Shown: piece by piece, positions 1 through 8,161 of the stretch
Position numbering within the stretch: position 1 is the stretch's first letter
Layout: each line of letters starts with the position of its first letter
Source of the DNA: Acidobacteriota bacterium
Lineage (GTDB): Bacteria; Acidobacteriota; Terriglobia; Bryobacterales; Bryobacteraceae
Length of the DNA stretch: 64,000 nt
Assembly: GCA_018268835.1 (NCBI GenBank)
Contig: JAFDVU010000001.1
Span: 47,530-111,529, forward strand
Direction: 5' to 3'
The notes under the pieces: generated by a model
Told to the model about the DNA's origin: nothing
Database searches by the model: none
The model's input: only the letters and a program-made list of their open reading frames with translations
Translations under genes and position numbers: made by a program

Positions 1-583
1 CCACGCTAGCCGCCTGCGCCAGGAGAAATGCCGCCGCCAGGGCGCCGAGTTCGCGGCGCGAGCGCGCGGCCAGTGCCAGAGCGCCGAGCAACAGCCACTG
101 CACGGGACCGCCCAGCGCGCGCAGGAATCCGGCTGCCGCCTGGGTGACCGCTTCTTCGCCCGCCGAGGGATCGTGAAAACGGATCGTGGCCCGGGTGAAG
201 GTGCGATCGAAGACAGCCTCCTCGCGTTTCCCGCCGAGGGTGGCGTGCAGCAGGTGAATGTGATTGGGCACTGTGACGGAGGCCAGCGTGCATTCGACCT
301 CGAGATTTTCCACCGGGGAGCGAAAGACGTAGTCGGCGTCGCAGACGTAGGCGCCGGCGGCTGTGTCGGCTCGGCAGGATTGGGCCTGGGTGCGCGCACC
401 GGCGAAGCGGACGTGAGCCAGCAGGGTAGTTTCGGGACGGGTTACGTGCTCCACCTCATACAAAGGGATGCGGAGTTCGAAGTGAGCGCGCACGCCGGCG
501 ATGGTGAGATCGCCGGTGCTCATGCTCATCACGTGGGCGGACGCGGCCGCGGCGAGCAGCAGGCCGCACGGCACGCGGATCAT
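1..583 (-). CDS. HupE/UreJ-like membrane protein, N-terminal part (runs off window)
   Basis: The frame is open from an ATG at 583 to the window edge, so only about 194 N-terminal residues are visible. They start with a signal-like segment (about residues 5-16, ending in ASA), continue with a polar extracytoplasmic domain of about 140 residues containing two cysteines, and reach a first membrane helix near residues 155-172. An exported domain followed by membrane helices is the layout of HupE/UreJ_2-type proteins, a family tied to nickel handling by homology only. The missing C-terminal part would carry the remaining helices. The ATG overlaps the TGA of the upstream AI-2E gene (ATGA), so the two are probably translationally coupled. 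The family call rests on layout and general resemblance. Confidence 0.6.
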   Translation of the reverse strand, partial: MIRVPCGLLLAAAASAHVMSMSTGDLTIAGVRAHFELRIPLYEVEHVTRPETTLLAHVRFAGARTQAQSCRADTAAGAYVCDADYVFRSPVENLEVECTLASVTVPNHIHLLHATLGGKREEAVFDRTFTRATIRFHDPSAGEEAVTQAAAGFLRALGGPVQWLLLGALALAARSRRELGALAAAFLLAQAASV

Positions 584-1635
584 CGCGATTCCGCCGGCTC
601 CGTAGAGGCGGCGTGCCGCTCCCGCCTCAAGTGGATATAGAGTACGCGAGCCAGCGCCAGCACGGGCACGGAGAGAAAGCTGCCGGCCACCCCGGCGACT
701 TCGGCCCCGGCGAAGACGCCGAACAGGACCAGCAGCGGGTGCAATTCCACACCCTGTCCCATGAGGTGCGGCGACAGCACATAGTCCTGGAAGAGGCGGT
801 AGAGCACCAGGAACACCAGCAGGACCAGGATGTGGCTGCCGCTGACGGCGGCCACCAGCAGGATGACCACGGCGGCGCTGAGCGGACCGATCATGGGGAT
901 GAACTCGAGGAACATGGCGATGACCGCCAGCAGCACGCCGAACGGCACCTGCATCACCGTGAAGAAGATGCTGTAGGCCGCGAAGGTGGCGAGCGAGAGC
1001 AGCACCAGGGCGCGCATGTAGTGCGCCAGCAGGAGGTGCACGTCGGCCATCAGGCTGTCCAGGCGGGCGCGCCACGGTCCGGCGTCCACCAGGTCCAGAA
1101 TGTGGGCGCGGATGACCTCGCTGTCCTTGAGGAAGAAGAAGGCCAGGATGGGAACGATGACCACGAAGATGAGGTCGCTGGCCACCGACATGAGCTTCAC
1201 CCCGACCGCCGGAACCAACTGGACCAGTTCGTTGGCGCGGCGGGCGATTTCGGCGCGCACGTTCTCCATGATCTGGGCCTGGAGATCGTTCTGCTGTGGC
1301 GCAACCGGCGGCGCCTGCCATTTTGCGAGCATCTCCGGGAGTCTGCCGCTGAGGGACTGTGCCTGTTGGGCGACGCGCGTGCCGATCTGTACGCCAACCG
1401 CCACGATCACCCCGAGAAAGATCACGTAGGCGAGTGTGAGTCCGAGGCCGTGGGCGCGTTTCGCCGGCAGGACGCGGTCCAGCAGGTTCACCAGCGGGTA
1501 CAGCAGGTAGGCGAACAGCAGGGCGACGACGAAGACGAATAGAGTCGAGCGGACCGTGTACAGAAGCCAGAGCAGCAGCAGGACCGCCGCCGCCGTCCAG
1601 GTAGCCTGCGCCGCTTTTCGATCGAACCCGAGCAT
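580..1635 (-). CDS. AI-2E family transporter
   Basis: This 351-residue integral membrane protein has the AI-2E/PerM pattern: two N-terminal helices (about residues 15-50), a soluble amphipathic stretch (about 75-140), then a cluster of helices. The family motif region LEFIPMIGP lies in the C-terminal half, followed by a long hydrophobic run. Members export small molecules or ions (autoinducer-2 efflux, Na+/H+ antiport); the substrate here cannot be told from sequence. It is the middle gene of a minus-strand run: 15 nt separate it from the CNNM gene upstream, and it overlaps the HupE-like gene downstream by 4 nt. Confidence 0.88.
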   Translation of the reverse strand: MLGFDRKAAQATWTAAAVLLLLWLLYTVRSTLFVFVVALLFAYLLYPLVNLLDRVLPAKRAHGLGLTLAYVIFLGVIVAVGVQIGTRVAQQAQSLSGRLPEMLAKWQAPPVAPQQNDLQAQIMENVRAEIARRANELVQLVPAVGVKLMSVASDLIFVVIVPILAFFFLKDSEVIRAHILDLVDAGPWRARLDSLMADVHLLLAHYMRALVLLSLATFAAYSIFFTVMQVPFGVLLAVIAMFLEFIPMIGPLSAAVVILLVAAVSGSHILVLLVFLVLYRLFQDYVLSPHLMGQGVELHPLLVLFGVFAGAEVAGVAGSFLSVPVLALARVLYIHLRRERHAASTEPAESR

Positions 1636-1650
1636 CGGTCTGAATCCATC

Positions 1651-2988
1651 CTACTCCGGGGAAGGGTCGAGTTTCTCGATGCGGACGCGCGCGATGCGGT
1701 TGCGCTCCATTTCCAGCACGGTGTAGCGGCGTCCCCCGTCATCGATGTGATCGCCTTTGTGTGGAATGGCGCCGAGTTTAAAGAGGAGGAAGCCGGCGAG
1801 GGTTTCGAAGCCGGCGTCGCCGGGCAGTTCGATTTCGTACTCCGCGTAGAGGTCGCGGATACGCATGGCGCCGTCGAGTTCGAGGTCTTCGGCTTCGCGG
1901 CGGGCGCGGCCGGCGGCTTCGTCGTGCTCATCTTCGATGTGGCCGACGATCTGTTCGAGCACGTCTTCCACGGTGAGCAGGCCGATGATGGTGCCGAACT
2001 CGTCCACCACAATGGCCATGTGGGAGCGGCGGTTGCGGAACTCCTCGAGCATCTGCGCGACGGGCTTGGTCTCCGGCACCACAAGGTGCGGACGAAGCAG
2101 GCGGTGGACGCGGAACGACCGGCTGGAGCGGCCGGACTGAATGGCCCGGCGGCGCTCTTCCCAAACCGGGAGCAGATCCTTGTAATGCAGGATCCCGATG
2201 ATTTTGTCAGGCCCGCCTTCGTAGACCGGGAGGCGGGAGTGCTGCTCTTCGATCATGGTATGCAGCACATCGTCGAGCGAAGCGTCGCTGGGGATGCAGA
2301 CCATGTCGTGGCGCGGCACCATGATTTCGCGCACGGCGAGGGCGTCGAGATCGAGCACGCGGTGGACCATGTCCTCGGTCCATTCCGGAAGGTAGCCGAA
2401 GTTGCGGCTGCTGGAGACGATGAGCTTCAACTCTTCGGCGGTGTGGACGCTGGCGTGCGAGCCCTGCTTGAGGTGGAGCGAGCGGGAGAGGAACGCGGCG
2501 GAGCGTTCGATGACGATGACGAAGGGCAGCGCCACGCGGTAGAAGACCAGCAGGGGCGGAGCGGTGAGCGCGGCCAGGCGGTCGGCCTTGGAGATGGCGA
2601 GGTTCTTGGGCACGACTTCGCCCAGGACGACGTGGAAGTAGCTGATGATCAGAAACGCGAGCACGAAGCTGAGTCCGTGGAGGAAGCTCGAGGTGGCGGG
2701 CGTCTCCACGGGTTGGAGCAGGCCGCGAAGAATGCCGTACACGAAATCTTCGCCGGCCCATCCCAGACCCAGGCTGGCCAGGGTCACACCCACCTGAACC
2801 ACGGAGAGCAGACGTTCCGGGTTGGACAGCAGGTTGAGGGCCGCTTGCGCTCCGGCATAGCCCTCTTCAGCCATTTGGCGCAGGCGCGAGTGGCGGACAC
2901 TGAGCAGGGCGCTTTCGGCGCCCGCAAAAAACCCGTTGACTGTAATAAGCAGAACAACGAGGAGTAGACGAACGGGAGAGGCAGTCAC
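1651..2988 (-). CDS. CNNM/HlyC-CorC family transporter-like protein
   Basis: The 445-residue product has the standard order of this family: an N-terminal DUF21/CNNM membrane domain (about residues 1-190, with the NGFFAGAE motif in helix 1), a pair of CBS domains (about 205-330, containing EIMVPRHDM and later VVDEFGTIIG), and a C-terminal CorC_HlyC domain (about 350-440). Such proteins are linked to Mg2+/Co2+ efflux or sensing, with CBS domains binding adenine nucleotides; the older name hemolysin is misleading. The start is GTG at 2988. A TATTTT-like hexamer 8 nt upstream fits the short-leader pattern seen elsewhere in this window. It heads the minus-strand run with the AI-2E and HupE-like genes. 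Confidence 0.9.
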   Translation of the reverse strand: MTASPVRLLLVVLLITVNGFFAGAESALLSVRHSRLRQMAEEGYAGAQAALNLLSNPERLLSVVQVGVTLASLGLGWAGEDFVYGILRGLLQPVETPATSSFLHGLSFVLAFLIISYFHVVLGEVVPKNLAISKADRLAALTAPPLLVFYRVALPFVIVIERSAAFLSRSLHLKQGSHASVHTAEELKLIVSSSRNFGYLPEWTEDMVHRVLDLDALAVREIMVPRHDMVCIPSDASLDDVLHTMIEEQHSRLPVYEGGPDKIIGILHYKDLLPVWEERRRAIQSGRSSRSFRVHRLLRPHLVVPETKPVAQMLEEFRNRRSHMAIVVDEFGTIIGLLTVEDVLEQIVGHIEDEHDEAAGRARREAEDLELDGAMRIRDLYAEYEIELPGDAGFETLAGFLLFKLGAIPHKGDHIDDGGRRYTVLEMERNRIARVRIEKLDPSPE

Positions 2989-3041
2989 AAGCCTGCAAAA
3001 TATTCTATCGAAGCTCTAACCAACTGTCCCCTCCGTGCGTC

Positions 3042-3120
3042 TATACAAGTAACCAACTAACTCCGTTACGTAGGCGGGCGTCCTCTTCTGTATCCCGGGA
3101 GGGCGCCCTTTTTCGTTTTC
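3042..3120 (+). terminator. Strong stem-loop with T-run, possible small RNA terminator
   Basis: Bases 3076-3085 pair fully (one G-U) with 3099-3108 around a 13-nt loop, followed by TTTTTCGTTTTC. This is a good intrinsic terminator for the plus strand, yet no plus-strand gene lies upstream; the CNNM gene reads away. A TATACA hexamer at 3042-3047 could be a -10 for a transcript of about 65 nt ending here, but no convincing -35 is seen. The rest of the 2989-3232 gap holds nothing recognisable apart from the promoter of the next gene. Confidence 0.45.
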
Positions 3121-3205
3121 ACCACATTATAGGGGAGAAACACTACAGCGTGAATCCTCTTCGATGCGGAGAATTCCCATAAGCGGACGGTCGCCTCCGC
3201 ATGCC

Positions 3206-3214
3206 TGCTAAAAT
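3206..3214 (+). promoter_or_regulatory. Extended -10 element of the acylase gene
   Basis: TGC followed by TAAAAT forms an extended -10, 18 nt before the ATG at 3233. No clear -35 is needed for this class. The leader would be only about 12 nt. Confidence 0.45.
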
Positions 3215-3232
3215 TGGAATCCGCCGCTCCGC

Positions 3233-5449
3233 ATGAACCACTCCGCCATCTCACGGGTCCTCAAATATGTCAATGTGCTGATCGCGCTGGCCCTGCTGGC
3301 GGCGCTCGCGCTCACGTACCGGTACGCGTGGCGCGTGCTGCCGGAGCGGAGCGGATCGATCGCGGCACCGCTGAACGCGCCGGTGGCGGTGGCGTTCGAC
3401 GCGCACGGCGAGCCGCACATTCGCGCCGCGAACCTGGAGGACGCGTTGTTCGTGCAGGGCTACGTGACGGCACAGGACCGGCTGTGGCAGATGGACGCCC
3501 TACGGCGTTTTGCCGGCGGCAGTCTGGCCGAGATCATGGGCCAGCGATTTCTTGAGAGCGATCAGGAGATGCGGCGGCAGCGCATGCGCCGCGTGGCGGA
3601 GGAGGGCTACGCCGCGTTGAGCGATGCCGACCGCGCCGCGTTCGCGGCCTATACGCGCGGCGTGAACTACTTCATCTCCACCCACCTGGACCGTCTGCCG
3701 CTGGAGTTCACGCTGCTCAACTACCAGCCGCGCCCGTGGAGCACGGTGGACAGCCTGCTGATGTGCCTCTACATGTTTCGCAGCCTGACCACGACCTGGA
3801 AGGACGAACTGATCAAGAGCGCGCTGTTGGCGCAGGGCGACCGCGACAAGGTGCAGTTCCTCTATCCGACGCAGGGCACCGGGGACCAAAGTCCGGGGTC
3901 GAACGGATGGGTCCTGGGCGGGCGGCATACGGCCAGCGGAAAGCCGCTGCTCTCCAACGATATGCACCTGGAATACTCCGTGCCGGGGATCTGGTACATG
4001 ATGCACCTGGAGGCGCCGGGGCTGAATGTGGCCGGGGTCTCGCTGCCGGGGACGCCGGGCGTGATCGTCGGGCACAACCAGCGCATCGCGTGGGGCATCA
4101 CGAACCTGCATTTTGACGTACAGGACCTGTATATCGAACGCTTCGACGAGCGCAGCGGGCAGTACCTCTTCAACGGGCAGGTGGAGCAGGCGCGCGCCGA
4201 GCGCGAGATCATCCAGGTGAAGGACCGGGCGCCGGTGGAGATGACCGTGTGGGTGACGCGGCACGGCCCCATCTTCGTCGCCGAGGATGGCAAGCGCATG
4301 GCGCTCAAGTGGAGCGCGGCGCAACCGGGCATGATCCAGTACCCGTTTCTGGATGTGGATCGCGCGGGCAACTGGAAGGAGTTCCTGGCGGCGATCGGAC
4401 GGCTTTCGGGGCCCGGCTCGAATCTGATTTACGCCGACGTGGACGGCAACATCGGGTATCACGCGGCGGGGATGCTGCCGCGGCGCAAGGGCTACCGCGG
4501 GGATGTGCCGGTGGACGGCTCGAGCGGGATCTTCGAATGGGACGGATACATTCCGTTCGACGAGCTGCCCTCGGTGTACAATCCGCCGTCTGGGCTGATC
4601 GTGACGGCGAACCAGAATCCGTTTCCGAGAGATTACCCGTACCCGGTGAACGGAAACTTCGCCCCGCCCTACCGCTACCGGCAGGTCCGCGCTCTGCTGA
4701 GCGCCCGCGAAGGGTGGCGTGCGCGGGACATGATGCGGGTGCAGGGCGACCTCTATTCGAGCTTCAGCGATTTCCTCGCCAGGCAGGTAGTGGCGGCGTA
4801 CGACCGGCGCAACCAGCGCACGCCGGGACTGGAGGCGGCGGTGACGCTGCTGCGCAACTGGAACGGCCAGATGAATAAAGAGCTGGCCGCGCCCCTGTTG
4901 ATCACGCTGATCTACCAGCACGTGCGGCGCGCGGTGGTCGAGAACGCCTCCACGGCGAACGCGGCGTACGAGTTCAATCTGGCGCCGGTGGTCGTGGAGC
5001 GTTTGCTGCGCGAACGTCCCGCGGGGTGGTTTGCTGATTACGACCAGATGCTGCTGCGCAGCTTCGTGGACGCGTTCGAAGAAGGGCAGCGTATGCAGGG
5101 GCGGGACGTCACCCGCTGGCGCTATGGCGCATACCTGACCATCCCGTACACCAACCCGGTGATCCATCAATTGCCGCTGGTGGGCAGGTACTTCGATATC
5201 GGGCCGGTGGAGATGAGCGGGTCGAGCACGACGCCGAAGCAGACCACGCCGACACTGGCGCCATCGATGCGGATGACGGCGGATACCGCCGACTGGGAAA
5301 ACTCGCTGCTCAACATCACGGTGGGGCAGAGCGGACAGATTCTCTCCGGCCACTACCGCGATCAGTGGGACGACTACTACCACCTGCGCACCTACCCGAT
5401 GCAGTTCGGCAAAGTGCAGGCCCGGACCACTCTGGAATTCCACCCATGA
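3233..5449 (+). CDS. Penicillin acylase family protein (S45 Ntn hydrolase)
   Basis: The 738-residue precursor is anchored or exported by a hydrophobic segment at about residues 15-29. The family self-cleaves to expose an N-terminal serine; here the nucleophile is Ser223 in the SNGWVLGG motif, giving an alpha chain of about 195 residues after the anchor and a beta chain of about 516. The conserved GHNQRIAWGITN block that shapes the active site is present further on. Members hydrolyse amide bonds of acylated compounds such as acyl-homoserine lactones, fatty acyl amides or beta-lactams; the natural substrate is unknown. The TGA overlaps the ATG of the following antiporter gene (ATGA), so the two are co-translated. 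Confidence 0.9.
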   Translation: MNHSAISRVLKYVNVLIALALLAALALTYRYAWRVLPERSGSIAAPLNAPVAVAFDAHGEPHIRAANLEDALFVQGYVTAQDRLWQMDALRRFAGGSLAEIMGQRFLESDQEMRRQRMRRVAEEGYAALSDADRAAFAAYTRGVNYFISTHLDRLPLEFTLLNYQPRPWSTVDSLLMCLYMFRSLTTTWKDELIKSALLAQGDRDKVQFLYPTQGTGDQSPGSNGWVLGGRHTASGKPLLSNDMHLEYSVPGIWYMMHLEAPGLNVAGVSLPGTPGVIVGHNQRIAWGITNLHFDVQDLYIERFDERSGQYLFNGQVEQARAEREIIQVKDRAPVEMTVWVTRHGPIFVAEDGKRMALKWSAAQPGMIQYPFLDVDRAGNWKEFLAAIGRLSGPGSNLIYADVDGNIGYHAAGMLPRRKGYRGDVPVDGSSGIFEWDGYIPFDELPSVYNPPSGLIVTANQNPFPRDYPYPVNGNFAPPYRYRQVRALLSAREGWRARDMMRVQGDLYSSFSDFLARQVVAAYDRRNQRTPGLEAAVTLLRNWNGQMNKELAAPLLITLIYQHVRRAVVENASTANAAYEFNLAPVVVERLLRERPAGWFADYDQMLLRSFVDAFEEGQRMQGRDVTRWRYGAYLTIPYTNPVIHQLPLVGRYFDIGPVEMSGSSTTPKQTTPTLAPSMRMTADTADWENSLLNITVGQSGQILSGHYRDQWDDYYHLRTYPMQFGKVQARTTLEFHP

Positions 5450-6516
5450 ACTGGCTGCTGCTGTTCGTGCCGATAGCGATCGGGCTGCACCTGGAGCGGC
5501 CGGAGGCGCACACGGCGGTGTTTGTGCTCTCGTGCCTGGCGGTGATCCCGCTGGCCGGATGGATGGGGCGGGCGACCGAAGAGTTGGCGCGGCGCACCGG
5601 CGAAGGCATCGGCGGACTGCTGAACGCGACGTTCGGAAACGCGGCGGAGCTGATCATCGCGCTGATGGCGCTGCGGAAGGGGCTGTACCCGGTGGTCAAG
5701 GCGTCGCTCACGGGATCGATCATCGGCAACGTGCTGCTGGTGTTCGGCGCGGCGGTGCTGGCCGGCGGATTCAAGTACGAGCGGCAGCGGTTCAACGTGA
5801 CGGGAGCGAGGGCGCAATCCACGCTGCTGACGCTGGCGGCGATCGCGATGGTGATGCCCGCCGGTTTTCACGCGCTGGCCGGGGCGGGCGGATTCGCGCG
5901 CGAGGCGGGCCTGAGCCTGGCGATCGCGGTGGTGCTGCTGGCCGCGTACGGAGCGCACCTGATGTTCTCGCTGGTCACGCACAAGCAGCTTTTCGCGGGG
6001 GACGGGGAAGGCGGAAGTCATCCGCCGGAGTGGAGCCTGCGCAAGGCGCTGGGCGTGCTGGCCGCTTCGACGGCGCTGATCGCCTGGGTGAGCGAGATCC
6101 TGGTGGGCAGCGTGGAAGCGGCGGCGGGCTCGCTGGGGATGACGCGCGTGTTCCTGGGGGTGATCGTGGTGGCGATCGTGGGCAACGCCGCCGAGCACTC
6201 CACCGCGGTGATGATGGCGCTCCGGAACCGGATGGAGATCGCGTTCGGGATCGCGATCGGCAGCAGCCTTCAGATCGCGTTGTTCGTGGCGCCGGTGCTG
6301 GTGCTGGCCAGCCGGGCGATCGGGCCCCGTCCGATGGACCTGGTGTTCACTCCCGCGGAAGTGCTGGCGGTCTTCGTCGCGGTGCTGATCACCGGACAGA
6401 TCGCTTCGGACGGCGATACCAACTGGCTGGAAGGAGCGCAGTTGCTCGCGGTCTACCTGATTCTGGCGATGGTGTTCTTCTTTTTGCCGGATGCGCCCGA
6501 CCTGGCCGGGCGGTAA
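5446..6516 (+). CDS. cax: Calcium/proton exchanger (CaCA superfamily, Cax type)
   Basis: The 356-residue protein has about ten membrane helices in two homologous halves. Each half has the acidic helical repeat typical of Cax antiporters: GNAAELIIALMALRKG near residue 65 and GNAAEHSTAVMMALRN near residue 247. These acidic residues bind Ca2+ in exchange for H+ across the inner membrane. An earlier in-frame start exists, but the ATG at 5446 overlaps the upstream stop codon (ATGA) and places the first helix at the N terminus. Co-translation with a periplasmic acylase has no obvious functional link, though S45 enzymes are often calcium-bound; this link is inference. It converges on the minus-strand CpxP-like gene with 9 nt between stops. 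Confidence 0.9.
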   Translation: MNWLLLFVPIAIGLHLERPEAHTAVFVLSCLAVIPLAGWMGRATEELARRTGEGIGGLLNATFGNAAELIIALMALRKGLYPVVKASLTGSIIGNVLLVFGAAVLAGGFKYERQRFNVTGARAQSTLLTLAAIAMVMPAGFHALAGAGGFAREAGLSLAIAVVLLAAYGAHLMFSLVTHKQLFAGDGEGGSHPPEWSLRKALGVLAASTALIAWVSEILVGSVEAAAGSLGMTRVFLGVIVVAIVGNAAEHSTAVMMALRNRMEIAFGIAIGSSLQIALFVAPVLVLASRAIGPRPMDLVFTPAEVLAVFVAVLITGQIASDGDTNWLEGAQLLAVYLILAMVFFFLPDAPDLAGR

Positions 6517-6525
6517 AGGTGGAAA

Positions 6526-7005
6526 CTACTTGCGCGGGGCCTGTTGTTGTTCGCGGGCTTTGCGCTGCCGGTCGCGTTCCGCGCGCCAGGCGCTGTATAG
6601 CGGCTTCTGGTCTTCGCGCAGCATGGCGTTGATGCGCTCGACCTGGTGGTTCTGGATGGCTTCACGCTCGGGGCGCCACTTTTCGTTGAGGGTATCGCGC
6701 TCTTTGTTGAGGGCGTCGTAATCGGGCTTGCTTCTGGCGCGGAGCTTTTCGAATTCGGTATGGGTCTCGTCGAGGATCTGGTTAAGCGCCTTGACCTGCT
6801 CGGCGTCGAGTTTGACTTCCTTGGCCAGAGCCGCGCTGTAATTGCGGCGGAACTCCTCGGGGCTCATCTTCTTCGGCGGCGCGCCGGGAACAGCGGGGGA
6901 CACGCTGGGCGCGTAGTACAGGCGATAGGCGACGGCTCCAAGGACACCGCCACTGCAGAACACCATCAGTAGAGAGAGCAGTGCGGAGAGCTTGGAGCGG
7001 GTCAT
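6526..7005 (-). CDS. CpxP/Spy-like membrane-anchored coiled-coil protein
   Basis: The 159-residue product has an N-terminal membrane segment (about residues 6-27), a proline-rich spacer, then an almost entirely helical charged domain (about 45-155) rich in E, K, R and Q. The pattern, including a stretch like LDAEQVKALNQILDETHTEF, resembles the periplasmic CpxP/Spy/heavy-metal-resistance helical hairpin family, whose members act as chaperones or negative stress sensors. It is the third gene of the sigma-factor operon, 9 nt after the 111-residue membrane protein. A role in envelope-stress feedback is inferred from that context. Confidence 0.6.
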   Translation of the reverse strand: MTRSKLSALLSLLMVFCSGGVLGAVAYRLYYAPSVSPAVPGAPPKKMSPEEFRRNYSAALAKEVKLDAEQVKALNQILDETHTEFEKLRARSKPDYDALNKERDTLNEKWRPEREAIQNHQVERINAMLREDQKPLYSAWRAERDRQRKAREQQQAPRK

Positions 7006-7014
7006 CGTTTTCCT

Positions 7015-7350
7015 TTAGCGTCCCGAGGCCAGTTCGAGAGATACCGGGTTGATGAATTCCTGGGGCGTGCTGGCATCGGCCAGAGCGTCCACGTACGTCT
7101 GGGTCAGCACCGGGCGATTCGACTTCGGCATGGACATGTAGAGGCCGAGCGCGATGGAGAGTGCTACCGCGGCGGTCGCAAAGGCGTTGGCCATGCGGCG
7201 GAAGGAGAACGTGAAGGTCCTGCGGGAGTCGATTCGCGCCCACAACTCCGGCATGAAATTCACGCTGGGGTCGGGACCGGGCGTCGCCGCGCGATAGGCC
7301 CGGAACAGAGCATCGAGTCTTTCTTCGTCATTGCCGCGCATCGAATTCAT
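7015..7350 (-). CDS. Small single-pass membrane protein, putative anti-sigma factor
   Basis: This 111-residue protein has an acidic cytoplasmic N-terminal region (about residues 1-48), one membrane helix (about 53-72) and a short extracytoplasmic tail. It lies 21 nt downstream of an ECF sigma gene in the same orientation, the usual place for an anti-sigma factor. No HxxxCxxC zinc motif of the ZAS class is present, so it would be a non-canonical one. The assignment rests on position and topology. Confidence 0.5.
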   Translation of the reverse strand: MNSMRGNDEERLDALFRAYRAATPGPDPSVNFMPELWARIDSRRTFTFSFRRMANAFATAAVALSIALGLYMSMPKSNRPVLTQTYVDALADASTPQEFINPVSLELASGR

Positions 7351-7371
7351 GATTTCCTCTACCTGCCGGGT

Positions 7372-7953
7372 CTACCCGGATCCCTCGTTCTTCTTCTCTT
7401 GCGATCCGAACGCTTTCAGAACCCGCTGCCGGGCCCGGAATAACCGGACCTTTAAAGCATTTTCGTTGACATTGTAGACCTTTTCAAGCTCCTTGAGCGA
7501 AAGGCCTTCCACTTCCTTCAGCATGAGCAGAATCCGATCGGCCTCGCTCACCGCCCCCAACAGGGAATCGACGGCCTCGCGGACCTTTTTGTGATGCTGA
7601 TCGTCCTGCTCGGCTTTCCCGCCTGCCATCGCATCGGCGAGCATCACCTGCTGCTCGCTTAAATCGGACATGCGAAACTCCTGCCGGCGGCGCTGCTTGC
7701 GAAGGTAATCGTAGGCCGCGTTCACCGTCAGACGGTACAGCCACGGTTCAAAGACCTCTTCCTTCCGGAGCTGATCGAGCGAAAAATACAGCCGCAGGAA
7801 AACTTCCTGCGCGACGTCCTCGACATCTTCCGGACGGGCGATCAAACGAGTGATCGTCCCCAGAATCCGCTTCCTGTAGGCCAGTACGATTTCGTTGAAC
7901 GCCGCGCTGTCGCCTTTCTGCGCCCGCGTGATCAGATCGAAATCAACCAGCAT
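7372..7953 (-). CDS. ECF-type RNA polymerase sigma factor
   Basis: The 193-residue protein contains sigma region 2 (about residues 10-85, with the RPEDVEDVAQEVFLRLY block and WLYRLTVNAAYDYLRK for -10 recognition) and sigma region 4 (about 130-180, with the helix-turn-helix LSLKELEKVYNVNENALKVR). It lacks regions 1 and 3, as expected for group IV sigma factors. The ATG at 7953 was chosen because it begins directly before region 2; an upstream in-frame start would add 35 residues without domain character. It heads an operon with a membrane protein and a CpxP-like protein. A TGTAACC at 8031-8037 on the minus strand could be part of an autoregulated promoter, but this is weak. Confidence 0.9.
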   Translation of the reverse strand: MLVDFDLITRAQKGDSAAFNEIVLAYRKRILGTITRLIARPEDVEDVAQEVFLRLYFSLDQLRKEEVFEPWLYRLTVNAAYDYLRKQRRRQEFRMSDLSEQQVMLADAMAGGKAEQDDQHHKKVREAVDSLLGAVSEADRILLMLKEVEGLSLKELEKVYNVNENALKVRLFRARQRVLKAFGSQEKKNEGSG

Positions 7954-8150
7954 GCCGCACCCTGGACCCGGCCGGCAGCCAAGTTGCGAGATCCTGCTTC
8001 CGATTTGTAAGGCGTACCAGCAAGTAGACAGGTTACAAGGCTTTGATCGCGAACGCAAAAGCCGGCAAACGGAGCGGAGGGCGGAGTTGCCCTGTTCCAG
8101 TACGGCTGTGACAAGTCGCCGGAAAAGTCCACGGTTCCTTCTGCTGCTAC

Positions 8151-8156
8151 CATTAT
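8151..8156 (+). promoter_or_regulatory. -10-like hexamer directly before gmd
   Basis: CATTAT ends 5 nt before the gmd ATG. If used, transcription would begin at or next to the start codon. No Shine-Dalgarno sequence is visible. Confidence 0.35.
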
Positions 8157-8161
8157 TCCAG

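Noticed and set aside
3500..5443. Long antisense open frame (over 600 codons) opposite the acylase gene
   Set aside because: It is rich in His, Arg, Val and Gln with no domain character; such frames arise opposite GC-rich genes through codon bias. Other long antisense frames (for example 14377-16614, 11170-12750, 28099-29988) were rejected for the same reason.
8011..8037. ECF-type autoregulated promoter of the sigma factor gene
   Set aside because: TGTAACC and a GTACG lie upstream of the gene, but spacing is shorter than usual for ECF promoters, so no feature was recorded.
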